Source: an uncultured bacterium
Lineage (GTDB): Bacteria > Bacillota_I > Bacilli_A > RFN20 > CAG-826
DNA: 32,199 nt
Reading direction: 5' to 3'
NCBI GenBank assembly: GCA_949296775.1
Contig: CASFQA010000009.1
Coordinates: 1 to 32,199, forward strand
Part shown: positions 5,656-13,024 of the stretch, one piece after another
Layout: every line of letters starts with the position of its first letter
How positions within the stretch are numbered: position 1 is the stretch's first letter
The notes under the pieces: generated by a model
Database searches by the model: none
Told to the model about the DNA's origin: nothing
The model's input: the letters and a program-made list of their open reading frames with translations, nothing else
Translations under genes and position numbers: made by a program

Positions 5656-7104
5656 TTATTCCGGATCGGATTTGAGGCTGACTGGTTTGGCCTTGTTTTC
5701 GCCGGCTATGGCGGTTGGGTGGGTTGCCGCTTGCAGGAGGGGCTCGATCTTCGCCTCGGTTATTTCGTTTACGACCGCCGGGAGATTGGCGTCTTCGACC
5801 GGGTCTAGGGATTTTGGCTTCTTCTCCAGCTGCTTCAAGCTGATTTTCCTGGCGGCGATGACATCGATCAGGTTCCGTTTCTTCCCTTCTTCTAGGTTCT
5901 CTTTGGGGATGGACCCGCTTTTGATTAAGGAGAGCTTAGCCAAGGCAGGGCCGGCCATCTCGTATAGTACGGAGGAGCAGAGGATGATCGAGAGGAAGGT
6001 GTCGCCCATTTCACCCGGCAGCATCCGTTGGCCCAAATAGGCTAAGCCGATGGCGACCCCGGCTTGGGGGGCGAGGGCCAGCCCTAAATAATTCCGGATC
6101 GGCTTGCTGGATTTGGTGACCCGAGCACCGAGATAAGCGCCCCCGTATTTGCCGATGAGCCGGACTAAGAAGTAGACGACCCCGATTAAGCCGATGGTGA
6201 GGAAGGAAGAGAAGTCCATGTTGATGCCGCTCATGACGAAGAAGAGGAGCATTATCGGCGGATCGAAATGGTCGACGTATTTGAATAGCTTCTCATCGTG
6301 GGTCAAGTTGACGTAGGTGGCCCCGAAGATCATGCAGGAGAGCAATGGCGAGACATCGAGCAGGATGCAGCAACCGGAGATGATGGCGATGATGGCGAGG
6401 GCGATGATGAGCCGGGAATTGGGTGAGCGGCCTTTGACCAGCCAGGCTAAGGCCAGCCCCCCGATGAAGCCGACGACCATGAATAGGAGGTTATAAAGGA
6501 TCGGAAGGATGATGCTCAGCGCGTTGATCGAGGAGGAGGAAAGCCCTTCGACGACCGCCGAGACGATGGAGAAAGCCAAGAGGCAGACGACGTCATCGAG
6601 GGCGACGACTTGCAGCAGCGTCTCGACGAACTCCCCTTTGGCTTTGTATTGGTTGATGGTCATCAGGGTCGAGGCTGGGGCGGTCGCGGTGGCGATGGCC
6701 CCGAGCAAAAGGGCGAAGCTGATGCCGATGGAGGGGAAGCATATGGCGACCGCGGCCGTCACGAGGATCCCGGCTAGCAAAGCCTCCAAGACGGTGATGA
6801 TCAAAACTTTGGGCCCGCTGGAGGCCAAGACCTCTTTTTTGAAGAACTTCCCGACCCCAAAGGCGATGAAGCCCAAGGCTAGGTCGCTTAGGAAGGACAT
6901 CCCCTCGACCACTTCGCCTGGGATCAGGTTCAAGACGAAAGGCCCAATCAGGATGCCGGCGATGATATAGCCGGTGACGTTGGGGAGGCGGAAGAGCTTG
7001 CTGACCCGCGATAGCAAGAATCCGGCTAAAAACATGATCGATAGGGCGATCAAAACCGTCGCCGCCCCGTGCCCATCGTAAAACTCATAAAATCTAAGCA
7101 GCAT
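5656..7104 (-). CDS. Cation:proton antiporter (CPA2, Na_H_Exchanger family)
   Basis: This 482-residue membrane protein has about 12 hydrophobic segments followed by a soluble tail of about 80 residues. It exchanges Na+ or K+ for protons. Family features are LPNVTGYIIAGILIGP near residue 40, the unwound-helix stretch ATATAPASTLM near 138, and the paired acidic residues Asp170-Asp171 in VALDDVVCLLAF, the expected ion-binding site. The charged tail (KKRNLIDVIAARKISLKQLEKK) has no TrkA-N domain, unlike KefB. The ATG follows GGAGGAGTTTTC, a strong Shine-Dalgarno site. It is transcribed away from a LysR gene, which is its likely regulator. Confidence 0.9.
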   Translation of the reverse strand: MLLRFYEFYDGHGAATVLIALSIMFLAGFLLSRVSKLFRLPNVTGYIIAGILIGPFVLNLIPGEVVEGMSFLSDLALGFIAFGVGKFFKKEVLASSGPKVLIITVLEALLAGILVTAAVAICFPSIGISFALLLGAIATATAPASTLMTINQYKAKGEFVETLLQVVALDDVVCLLAFSIVSAVVEGLSSSSINALSIILPILYNLLFMVVGFIGGLALAWLVKGRSPNSRLIIALAIIAIISGCCILLDVSPLLSCMIFGATYVNLTHDEKLFKYVDHFDPPIMLLFFVMSGINMDFSSFLTIGLIGVVYFLVRLIGKYGGAYLGARVTKSSKPIRNYLGLALAPQAGVAIGLAYLGQRMLPGEMGDTFLSIILCSSVLYEMAGPALAKLSLIKSGSIPKENLEEGKKRNLIDVIAARKISLKQLEKKPKSLDPVEDANLPAVVNEITEAKIEPLLQAATHPTAIAGENKAKPVSLKSDPE

Positions 7105-7157
7105 GAAAACTCCTCCTTACTACCCCTTTTTTGGTCCTTTCCTTTTGAGGGGAACGT

Positions 7158-7170
7158 GCATATCATATGC
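7158..7170. promoter_or_regulatory. Dyad between antiporter and LysR genes, candidate operator
   Basis: GCATATCATATGC is a perfect 13-base palindrome in the 134-base divergent region. It overlaps a TATGAT sequence that could be the -10 box of the antiporter, so a bound regulator would affect that promoter. Confidence 0.4.
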
Positions 7171-7238
7171 TCGGCGGCAATAAGTAAATCTAATAGGTTT
7201 CTATGCAGCCATAAAAATATCTTATGTGAGGTCATCCG

Positions 7239-8132
7239 ATGGTCGATTCCAAGCTCCTTACCTTCCTCAAAGTCGCCGACAAAGGTTCCTATACCTTAGC
7301 CGCCCAAGAATTGTCTTTGACCCAGCCGGCGGTTTCCCAACAGATGAAATTGCTGGAAACCGAACTGGGGGTGAAGCTTTTTAACCGGGTTGACAATAGC
7401 CTAAAACTCACCTATCAAGGGGAGATTGTCAAGAAGTTCGCCCGCCGCATCGTCTCCTTATACGGCGAATTGGATTCGAAGCTCTCCGATGAGCAGGCGG
7501 GGCGGCGGAGCTATGTCATCGGCATCACCCATACTTCCGAAGCCAATTTAATCGCCGAAGTGCTGGCCCATTACGCCGAGGAGCATCCGGGGGTCAAAAT
7601 AAAAATCCTCAGCGACTCCATAAAAAAACTTTATGAGAAGCTTTCGACTTTTGAGATTGACCTTGCGATCGTCGACGGGGCTTCGACGAACAAAAAATAC
7701 TGTTCGATTCCTTTAGACACCGATTCCTTGGTCGTGGTCATGGCCAAATCCCACCCTTTGGCGAAGAAAGCCTCAATCGGCCTCGACGATCTGAAGAAGG
7801 AACGGCTCATCCTCCGGAGCAAAGCCAGCGAAACCAGAAACCTCTTCGCTTCCGCTTTGGCGGCCATCAACTGCAGCCTCGACGATTTCAACATCGTCTT
7901 GGAAATCGACAACATCATGACGATTAAGGAATTGGTGGCCAAAGGCGAGGCCATCAGCGTCCTCCCCCGCAGCGCCTGCCATGGCTATGGGGATAAGCAG
8001 ATGCTCTCCCTTCGCCCGATCGAGAACCTCAACATGGTCAGGGAAGTGAACATCGTCTTCCCCAAGGATTTCGCCGAGCGTTCCTTCGTCGACCATCTGG
8101 TTTCCGATTATCGGAAGATGCTCTCGCGTTGA
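7239..8132 (+). CDS. LysR family transcriptional regulator
   Basis: This 297-residue DNA-binding protein has a winged helix-turn-helix at residues 3-60 (FLKVADKGSYTLAAQELSLTQPAVSQQ is read across the helix-turn-helix) and a periplasmic-binding-like effector domain from about residue 90. Length is normal. The start follows GTGAGGTC with 7 bases spacing. Its divergent orientation to the cation antiporter is the classic LysR arrangement, so control of that gene by a small effector is the natural guess; the effector is unknown. The reading frame continues for 67 sense codons after the stop (see the following entry). Confidence 0.92.
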   Translation: MVDSKLLTFLKVADKGSYTLAAQELSLTQPAVSQQMKLLETELGVKLFNRVDNSLKLTYQGEIVKKFARRIVSLYGELDSKLSDEQAGRRSYVIGITHTSEANLIAEVLAHYAEEHPGVKIKILSDSIKKLYEKLSTFEIDLAIVDGASTNKKYCSIPLDTDSLVVVMAKSHPLAKKASIGLDDLKKERLILRSKASETRNLFASALAAINCSLDDFNIVLEIDNIMTIKELVAKGEAISVLPRSACHGYGDKQMLSLRPIENLNMVREVNIVFPKDFAERSFVDHLVSDYRKMLSR

Positions 8133-8336
8133 TGGGCGAACTATGACAAGAGTTTCAATGGCACATCGGTTCTTTCGAAGTCTCATATCAAGGCGGCTTT
8201 AATTTCGTTTCCGAAAGGGATTCAACTGAGCAAGATAAAGGATATGGATTATCGGAAGAATGTTTTGGCTGTGGATTTGCTTTTGTTTCGCGGCCCCAGA
8301 TTCGGCATTCAAGGCGACATAAATTTGCTTGTCTAA
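8133..8336 (+). pseudogene. Open stretch in frame after the LysR stop, probable gene debris
   Basis: Sixty-seven sense codons follow the LysR TGA in the same frame and read WANYDKSFNG, then SHIKAALISFPKGIQLSKIK, then NVLAVDLLLFRG before TAA. The peptide is protein-like but has no start codon or ribosome-binding site. I do not recognise the family. It is most likely the remnant of an old gene, since the LysR protein is already full length. Confidence 0.3.
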
Positions 8337-8991
8337 ACTTTGTTTTTTAGAACATCTTTATGTTTCCGTCTTCGACAAGAGGCATTCGCTTGAATGTAAA
8401 AAGCCGACCAACCATTAAGCGAGCATAAGGTTAAAACAGCCAAGATCCAATGCAAAGGAATAGGGCATTACCTTGAGGGATCGCCATGCGGGGTTTCGAC
8501 AACGACGGTTGGCCGATGGCTAAGATTACGGGAAGGGCGTTTGAGGCTTCGCGGGAATATTATCAATGCAGCAACGAAATATTCATCGGGCGTTTATGCA
8601 TTCTTCGGTGGCGTAGCTATTTGATCGAGGCGCGGTTATCTCGGAGCCTTTCGATGGGATTGACGTTTTTGATTCGTTGGGTGCGGTAGGCCCGAAGTCG
8701 GCTTATGGATAGACTAGATATGGAGCGGAGGAACTTTATTGGATTGGGTATATTTGGCGCCTATGTCCATCAATACCTTTATCGCTACGTCGAACCCAAA
8801 GAACTCTGCCAAGCCTACCCTGGCTTCCATTCCCTTGACCATTAGGCTGCCGAGAAAGGATCCTGGAGATCGAAGGATGGTCGCTCGATCCGACGGGGAT
8901 GATTAAACGGGGGCGTTAACCCTATGGGTGATCAAAAGCAGTAAATAACCCCGATATTGGAAATAAGCGCAAAAGAAGGATGTTCAAGCGG
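8337..8991. pseudogene. Gene-poor stretch with decayed ORF fragments
   Basis: No intact gene is visible over about 650 bases. From 8644 to 8919 the plus-strand frames carry consecutive protein-like pieces broken by one stop and two frame changes: EPFDGIDVFDSLGAV, TRYGAEELYWIGYIW, GAYVHQYLYRYVEPKELCQ, AYPGFHSLDH and ERILEIEGWSLDPTG. Joined, they would make one small helical protein. I cannot name the family with confidence. A 67-codon ORF at 8486-8689 has no ribosome-binding site and I do not support it as a gene. Confidence 0.35.
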
Positions 8992-9915
8992 TTATTCTTC
9001 TTTCTTCGGACGCCCGTCTTGGCCGTAGTTGTCTTGGTTTTGCGACTTATTCGGGTCGATGAAGATCATTTTGCGGACCCATTCATTGAACCGGCTTGTT
9101 TGCTGCTGTTTCTTCTTCCGGCCTTGCTCATAGGCTTGCTTGATCTTCGCGGGGATCTTGTTGGCCAGTTCGGCTTTGGCGAGCAGCAGCTTCCCTTTGG
9201 ATTGCTCCCGGAAGCGTTCGTAGTTTTTATACCCCTCGGACTCATTCATGAGCTTCTTCAGCTTGCCGAAGAGGTTCAAGGAAGCGACGAGGTCGAGCAG
9301 GAAGAGACCATAGACCACGCCGATTAGGAAAATAAGGATGACGTTGACGGCCTCGGCTCCGCCTCCGGTCCCGAAGATGAAATCGAACATCCCGGTGAAA
9401 GCCTGATAGAGGTAGGGGTTCACCGCGTAATAATAAAGCAAGTCGACGGCAAGCCAAATCAATGAGAACTGAGGGCAGATGATGCCGAGGATGTTCCCTT
9501 TCAAGTTGGTGTAGTCCCACAGCCGGACTTTGAAACCTTTGACGAAGATCAGTCCGGCGAGGAACTCGAGGGCGATTAGGCAGACGAAGATGATGGCGAT
9601 GGGGATGAGGTCATAGACCGATGGGCCGGAAGCCGTCTTGTTGGCGAAGAGGTTGCCGGTTGGGTTGTATAGCGGCCAAGACGGCAAATTGTCGGCGATT
9701 AGGGCCGAGATGAGGAACATGGTCACCAGCCCAAAGCCATACAAAGGGAGCCAAGGGCCTTTTAAGAAACCGGGATTGACCCATTTTTTGGCGGAGAAGA
9801 ATCGGCGGTATAGCAGTTCGAAAACATAGCCGAGGAAACAGCCGGCGATGAACATGAAGAGGAAAACGATCAGGTATTTGCTGAACCCGCCGCGGACGGA
9901 AGCGAGGATATTCAT
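8992..9915 (-). CDS. Putative ABC-transporter type IV / CmpB-like membrane protein
   Basis: This 307-residue membrane protein has about six hydrophobic segments and a charged cytoplasmic tail of about 85 residues. It matches the ABC_trans_CmpB family: GCFLGYVFELLYRRFF near residue 25, NPGFLKGPWLPLYGFG near 48, and the later LEFLAGLIFVKGFKVRLWDY with NLKGNILGIICPQFS. Function is unknown despite the family name; no ABC ATPase is next to it. The start has GGAGG 8 bases upstream. It lies downstream of the nucleoside phosphorylase on the same strand, 119 bases away, so it may have its own promoter. Confidence 0.8.
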   Translation of the reverse strand: MNILASVRGGFSKYLIVFLFMFIAGCFLGYVFELLYRRFFSAKKWVNPGFLKGPWLPLYGFGLVTMFLISALIADNLPSWPLYNPTGNLFANKTASGPSVYDLIPIAIIFVCLIALEFLAGLIFVKGFKVRLWDYTNLKGNILGIICPQFSLIWLAVDLLYYYAVNPYLYQAFTGMFDFIFGTGGGAEAVNVILIFLIGVVYGLFLLDLVASLNLFGKLKKLMNESEGYKNYERFREQSKGKLLLAKAELANKIPAKIKQAYEQGRKKKQQQTSRFNEWVRKMIFIDPNKSQNQDNYGQDGRPKKEE

Positions 9916-10034
9916 AAGTCGAACCTCCGCCTCGATTATAGGCTATACTTGCAATGTCGGCTAGAAGGCTGATGTTCAGACGGCCCATTATCGGCAATCT
10001 AAGTGCTTTTTCTAAAAGGGTCAACCGCGCCGGT

Positions 10035-10796
10035 TCAATGGCTGTTTAAGAGGAATTTCAACCCCAATGCAGTGAGTTTCCTCCTGGCCTCGCTTCGCCG
10101 CCATCCCCTTGCCTCGCGGGTTAAGCCCGAGAGGTCGTCCCCCGAATAGAGGAGGGCTCCGTACGGTATATGGCGGAATTGGCAAAGGGCGATGAGGCCG
10201 GCCTGCTCCATCTCGACCAATTTCGCCCCTTCGGCGATCCGCCTTTTGATTTTGCTAGGGGTCTCGCGGTAAAAAGCGTCGGTCGTCCACACCCGGCCCG
10301 AGTCGAAGATGACCCCTTCCTCAAGCAGGAAGTCCTGGAGTTTGCCGACCATCGCGATATCGGCATCGACGTAACGGGAAGCAGGGAGGTAATGATAGGA
10401 AAACCCTTCGTCGCGGATGGCCGAGGTCACGAGGAAGATCCTGCCTAGTTCGCTTTTGACTAATGACCCCGCCCCGCCGATGAAGAGGACCTCGTTTATC
10501 CCTTTGCCGATCATCTCCTCCAGGAAGCCCCCGATGGCGGGGGAGCCGATGATGCCCTTGACTAAGAAGACCTCGCTTTCTTTCTTCCGGTAGACCGTGA
10601 GCTCGTTTTCCCCAGGTAAAACCAAATAGGGCTCGATCTCGCCGCTTGAAAGCAATTCGGAGATGGCCTCGGCGAAAAAACAGATGAGGAGCTTTCCTTT
10701 CATCTCCGCGCTTTTCTCCGGCTCGAAGAGGGCCGCTTCGGGGGAAAACTCGAAAAGGGGGCAATCAAGTTGAGAATCTCGCCAACGGTTATCCAT
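10035..10796 (-). CDS. Nucleoside phosphorylase (PNP/uridine phosphorylase family)
   Basis: This 253-residue cytosolic enzyme should cleave a nucleoside with phosphate to release the base and (deoxy)ribose 1-phosphate. Family features include KGIIGSPAIGG near residue 80, FIGGAGSL near 104, RDEGFSYHYLP near 128, TTDAFYRE near 168, the ribose-binding AKLVEMEQAG near 190 and the closing SGDDLSG near 218, where Asp is the usual base-contact position. The RDEG...HYLP stretch resembles uridine phosphorylase-like members more than PNP, but base preference cannot be fixed from sequence. Confidence 0.85.
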   Translation of the reverse strand: MDNRWRDSQLDCPLFEFSPEAALFEPEKSAEMKGKLLICFFAEAISELLSSGEIEPYLVLPGENELTVYRKKESEVFLVKGIIGSPAIGGFLEEMIGKGINEVLFIGGAGSLVKSELGRIFLVTSAIRDEGFSYHYLPASRYVDADIAMVGKLQDFLLEEGVIFDSGRVWTTDAFYRETPSKIKRRIAEGAKLVEMEQAGLIALCQFRHIPYGALLYSGDDLSGLTREARGWRRSEARRKLTALGLKFLLNSH

Positions 10797-10840
10797 CGTG
10801 GCTTTATTCTAATGGCCGTTGGCCTCATTGGCTAGGGCGA

Positions 10841-10981
10841 TCAAAGAAAAGAGGGGAAGCCTTCGTCCGCGGTGTCTTTGCCCCAAATCGTCCAATCGAA
10901 TAAGAGGGCATCGAGGATTTCTTCGTTGGACAGGCGATTGGCGCGATCGGTGACTTGGAGAAAATTGTCTTTCCGGTATGA
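10841..10981 (-). pseudogene. Orphan 46-codon open frame, possible gene remnant
   Basis: The minus strand reads SYRKDNFLQVTDRANRLSNE, then EILDALLFDWTIWGKDTAD and EGFPSFL before TGA. It has no ATG, GTG or TTG start, because an in-frame TAA lies just upstream, but the composition is strongly protein-like. It could be the truncated C-terminal end of a gene cut off by the plus-strand gene at 11002. No family is recognised. Confidence 0.3.
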
Positions 10982-11001
10982 TTAAGAAAAGGAGAATCGA
11001 T

Positions 11002-11265
11002 ATGGCACACCAACTAAGCGAACAATCGTTAGCCGTCCTTAGGCGGATCGGGGCGGAAAACGACGGGGTCAAAGCCCCAAGCGACGAAAAAGGGGTCCAA
11101 GAGCTCATCATGGCCCTCGGCTTTATCTTAATGATGTCCTCAGCCAAAAAGGATAAGACCCCCGAGGATGAGGCGTTCCTAAAGCAAGTCGACGACTGCG
11201 CCCATGAGCTTCACGACCATCAAGCCGACTTGGACATCGCCGATCTGCGGTCCCGCCTGAGCTGA
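11002..11265 (+). CDS. Small hypothetical protein, 87 residues
   Basis: The protein MAHQLSEQSLAVLRR... is soluble, charged and predicted helical, with one short hydrophobic patch (LIMALGFILMMSSA). No known family is recognised. I chose ATG 11002 because AAAAGGAGAATCGAT places a Shine-Dalgarno site 8 bases before it; the upstream ATG at 10978 would put the same site inside the gene. It is followed 33 bases later by a second small gene with its own strong ribosome-binding site, so the two probably form an operon. Confidence 0.7.
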   Translation: MAHQLSEQSLAVLRRIGAENDGVKAPSDEKGVQELIMALGFILMMSSAKKDKTPEDEAFLKQVDDCAHELHDHQADLDIADLRSRLS

Positions 11266-11298
11266 ATAAATCCATTTCGTTCGTAAAAGGAGGGGAAC

Positions 11299-11451
11299 AT
11301 GCACACTTACTATTTCCGCTTCAGCGTCAACGGCATCCAAACCGAGGACACCGTCCGGGCCTATAACATCATCGATGCGGAAAAGCTCGTCAAAGCCAAA
11401 TACCAGCCCGGCTCCCGGTTCGCCTTCTATTCGCGGAAGACCTTGGACTGA
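11299..11451 (+). CDS. Small hypothetical protein, 50 residues
   Basis: This 51-codon ORF (MHTYYFRFSV, then NGIQTEDTVRAYNI, ending RKTLD) has a very strong Shine-Dalgarno site, AAAAGGAGGGGAAC. Its alternating pattern suggests a small beta-alpha fold, like short nucleic-acid- or metabolite-binding domains, but I recognise no family. The last 25 bases overlap the 3' end of the convergent ADP-ribosylglycohydrolase gene. Confidence 0.7.
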   Translation: MHTYYFRFSVNGIQTEDTVRAYNIIDAEKLVKAKYQPGSRFAFYSRKTLD

Positions 11452-12332
11452 TAGAGGCGGGGGAACTTGCCCTTCATCAATAAAAGGAATGATTTTTCGA
11501 TTTGCCCCGACAGGCGGTAACCGGGCTTTCCGCTTCCGCCAAAAAGGATGGGCATGACTTCCTTTTCGAAGTCGCCCCAGCCGTAATAGGCTTCGGACAA
11601 AGCCCCGGTGATGGCCCCTAAGGTATCGGCGTCGCCCCCGATCGAAACCGCGTTGGCCAAACTTTCTTCGAAGCTATATGAATCGAGGAAACAGGCGAAG
11701 GCGGCCGGCATGCTGTCTTTGGCTAGTTCGGTGTATCGGTATTGTTTGTTCAACTGGGCATATGTTAGTCCCGCGACTTCCGGATAATAGGCGAGGATAT
11801 GGCTCCTAAGCTCGTCTTTGCTCGCCCCGCGTAAGGCCAAATAGATGGCGGTGCTTAGGCTTTCCGCCGCCCGATAGGAATCGGGGTGGTCGTGGGTGAT
11901 CGAGGTGATGGCCCAGCTTAACCGCTGGCATTCATCGAGGCTCGACGAGAAATAGGCGACTGGGGATATTTTCATGGCCGCGCCATTGCCGGCGCTGGCG
12001 TTAGGGCGGTAATCGATCGCCTGCTTCGGGTCGATATGCTCGATATCGCGGATATGGTTTGCCGATATGAGGTTTTCGATCCAGCTAAGGAAGCGGGTCC
12101 CCCAACCGGCGTCGGGGTAGCGGAAGACCTGGGCGATGGTCAAGGATAAAACCGCCTGCTTCAGTTGCTCAATCGACCGATAACCCGACATCAGGCTTTC
12201 GGCCACCGCCTCGGTTAAGTAGGTGTCGTCGGTGGTGAAGCAATTCGGGGTGAAGAGTTCCTTGGGCTTGACCCGGTTGCCGGTGAATTCGAATCGCGAA
12301 CCGGCGATATCGCCTAATATGGCACCAAACAT
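11427..12332 (-). CDS. ADP-ribosylglycohydrolase family protein
   Basis: This 301-residue enzyme belongs to the DraG/ARH family, which removes ADP-ribose from proteins or small molecules using two Mg2+ ions. GAILGDIAGSRFEF opens the protein, FTTDDT supplies the first metal-binding Asp pair near residue 36, GNGAAMKISPVA and THDHPDS follow, and SIGGDADTLGAITGAL near 233 gives the second metal site. I prefer the start at 12332 (MFGAIL...), preceded by GAGG 8 bases upstream. A longer start at 12422 would add 30 residues unlike the family and overlap the divergent GrpB start. Confidence 0.88.
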   Translation of the reverse strand: MFGAILGDIAGSRFEFTGNRVKPKELFTPNCFTTDDTYLTEAVAESLMSGYRSIEQLKQAVLSLTIAQVFRYPDAGWGTRFLSWIENLISANHIRDIEHIDPKQAIDYRPNASAGNGAAMKISPVAYFSSSLDECQRLSWAITSITHDHPDSYRAAESLSTAIYLALRGASKDELRSHILAYYPEVAGLTYAQLNKQYRYTELAKDSMPAAFACFLDSYSFEESLANAVSIGGDADTLGAITGALSEAYYGWGDFEKEVMPILFGGSGKPGYRLSGQIEKSFLLLMKGKFPRLYQSKVFRE

Positions 12333-12368
12333 CCATCTTGCCTCGTTTGTTGGAACGATGATACTCCT

Positions 12369-12398
12369 TTGGCGACGCTTTTCGATTGCTGGTTTAAT
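12369..12398 (+). promoter_or_regulatory. Promoter of the GrpB gene
   Basis: TTGGCG (12369-12374) and TTTAAT (12393-12398) are 18 bases apart. The -10 box ends 7 bases before the ATG and no ribosome-binding site is present. Confidence 0.5.
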
Positions 12399-12405
12399 AT
12401 TTGGC

Positions 12406-12924
12406 ATGCCGCAGCATATCATCGTTAAGCCTTATAACCCCGATTACCCCCGCCTATTCGATATGGAGAAAGAGCGGCTGGTTCCGCTATTCGGCGACAA
12501 CCTCTTTTCCATTGAGCATATCGGTTCGACCGCGGTCGCGGGATTAAGGTCAAAGCCCATCATCGATATCCTGGTCGCGGTCAAATCGTTGCCATTGGTG
12601 GATGAAAGGCAAGCGGATTTCGAGAAACTTGGTTATGAATACCTTGGGGAGTTTGGCATAAAGGGCCGGCGTTATCTGCGGAAAGGCGGGGACGAGCGGA
12701 CCCACCAGATTCACGTCTTCCGCTTCGACGACGAGCATAATCTAATCCGCCATTTGGCGGTTCGGGATTATCTAAGGGCCCATCCGGCGGTCGCTAGGGA
12801 ATACGGCGAATTGAAGTCCGCATTGGCTTTATCTCATCCTTACGATATCGATGGCTATTGCGAAGGCAAGGAGGCTTTCGTTTCCTATCTAGAGGCCCAA
12901 GCTTTGGCTTGGTACCGTCAATAA
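12406..12924 (+). CDS. GrpB family protein (UPF0157, nucleotidyltransferase-like)
   Basis: This 172-residue cytosolic protein belongs to the GrpB/UPF0157 family, which has a nucleotidyltransferase-like fold but no settled function. IEHIGSTAVAGLRSKPIIDI near residue 37 is the hallmark (GS...KPIID), followed by RRYLRKG, HQIHVF and the C-terminal REYGELKSALA with YCEGKEAFV. I chose the ATG at 12406 (MPQHIIVKPY), the normal family start; the open frame to 12223 runs over the divergent gene. There is no Shine-Dalgarno site and a promoter lies directly upstream. Confidence 0.88.
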   Translation: MPQHIIVKPYNPDYPRLFDMEKERLVPLFGDNLFSIEHIGSTAVAGLRSKPIIDILVAVKSLPLVDERQADFEKLGYEYLGEFGIKGRRYLRKGGDERTHQIHVFRFDDEHNLIRHLAVRDYLRAHPAVAREYGELKSALALSHPYDIDGYCEGKEAFVSYLEAQALAWYRQ

Positions 12925-12987
12925 CTTAACTTTTCCTTGGCTTTTTGCGAGGAAAACAGCCTCCTTAACCAATATTTTCCAACTCGA

Positions 12988-13018
12988 TTGCCTCCTCTAC
13001 TTTTCGGGAATATATAAT
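12988..13018 (+). promoter_or_regulatory. Promoter of the GH43 gene
   Basis: A consensus TATAAT (13013-13018) lies 6 bases before the ATG; TTGCCT (12988-12993) is a plausible -35 box at 19 bases. There is no Shine-Dalgarno site, so the mRNA should start at or next to the ATG. Confidence 0.6.
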
Positions 13019-13024
13019 TTTTGC

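Noticed and set aside
8130-8336. Read-through of the LysR TGA as Trp (alternative genetic code).
   Set aside because: The LysR protein is full length at the TGA, other genes here end in TGA (for example MATE), and Trp is coded by TGG throughout.
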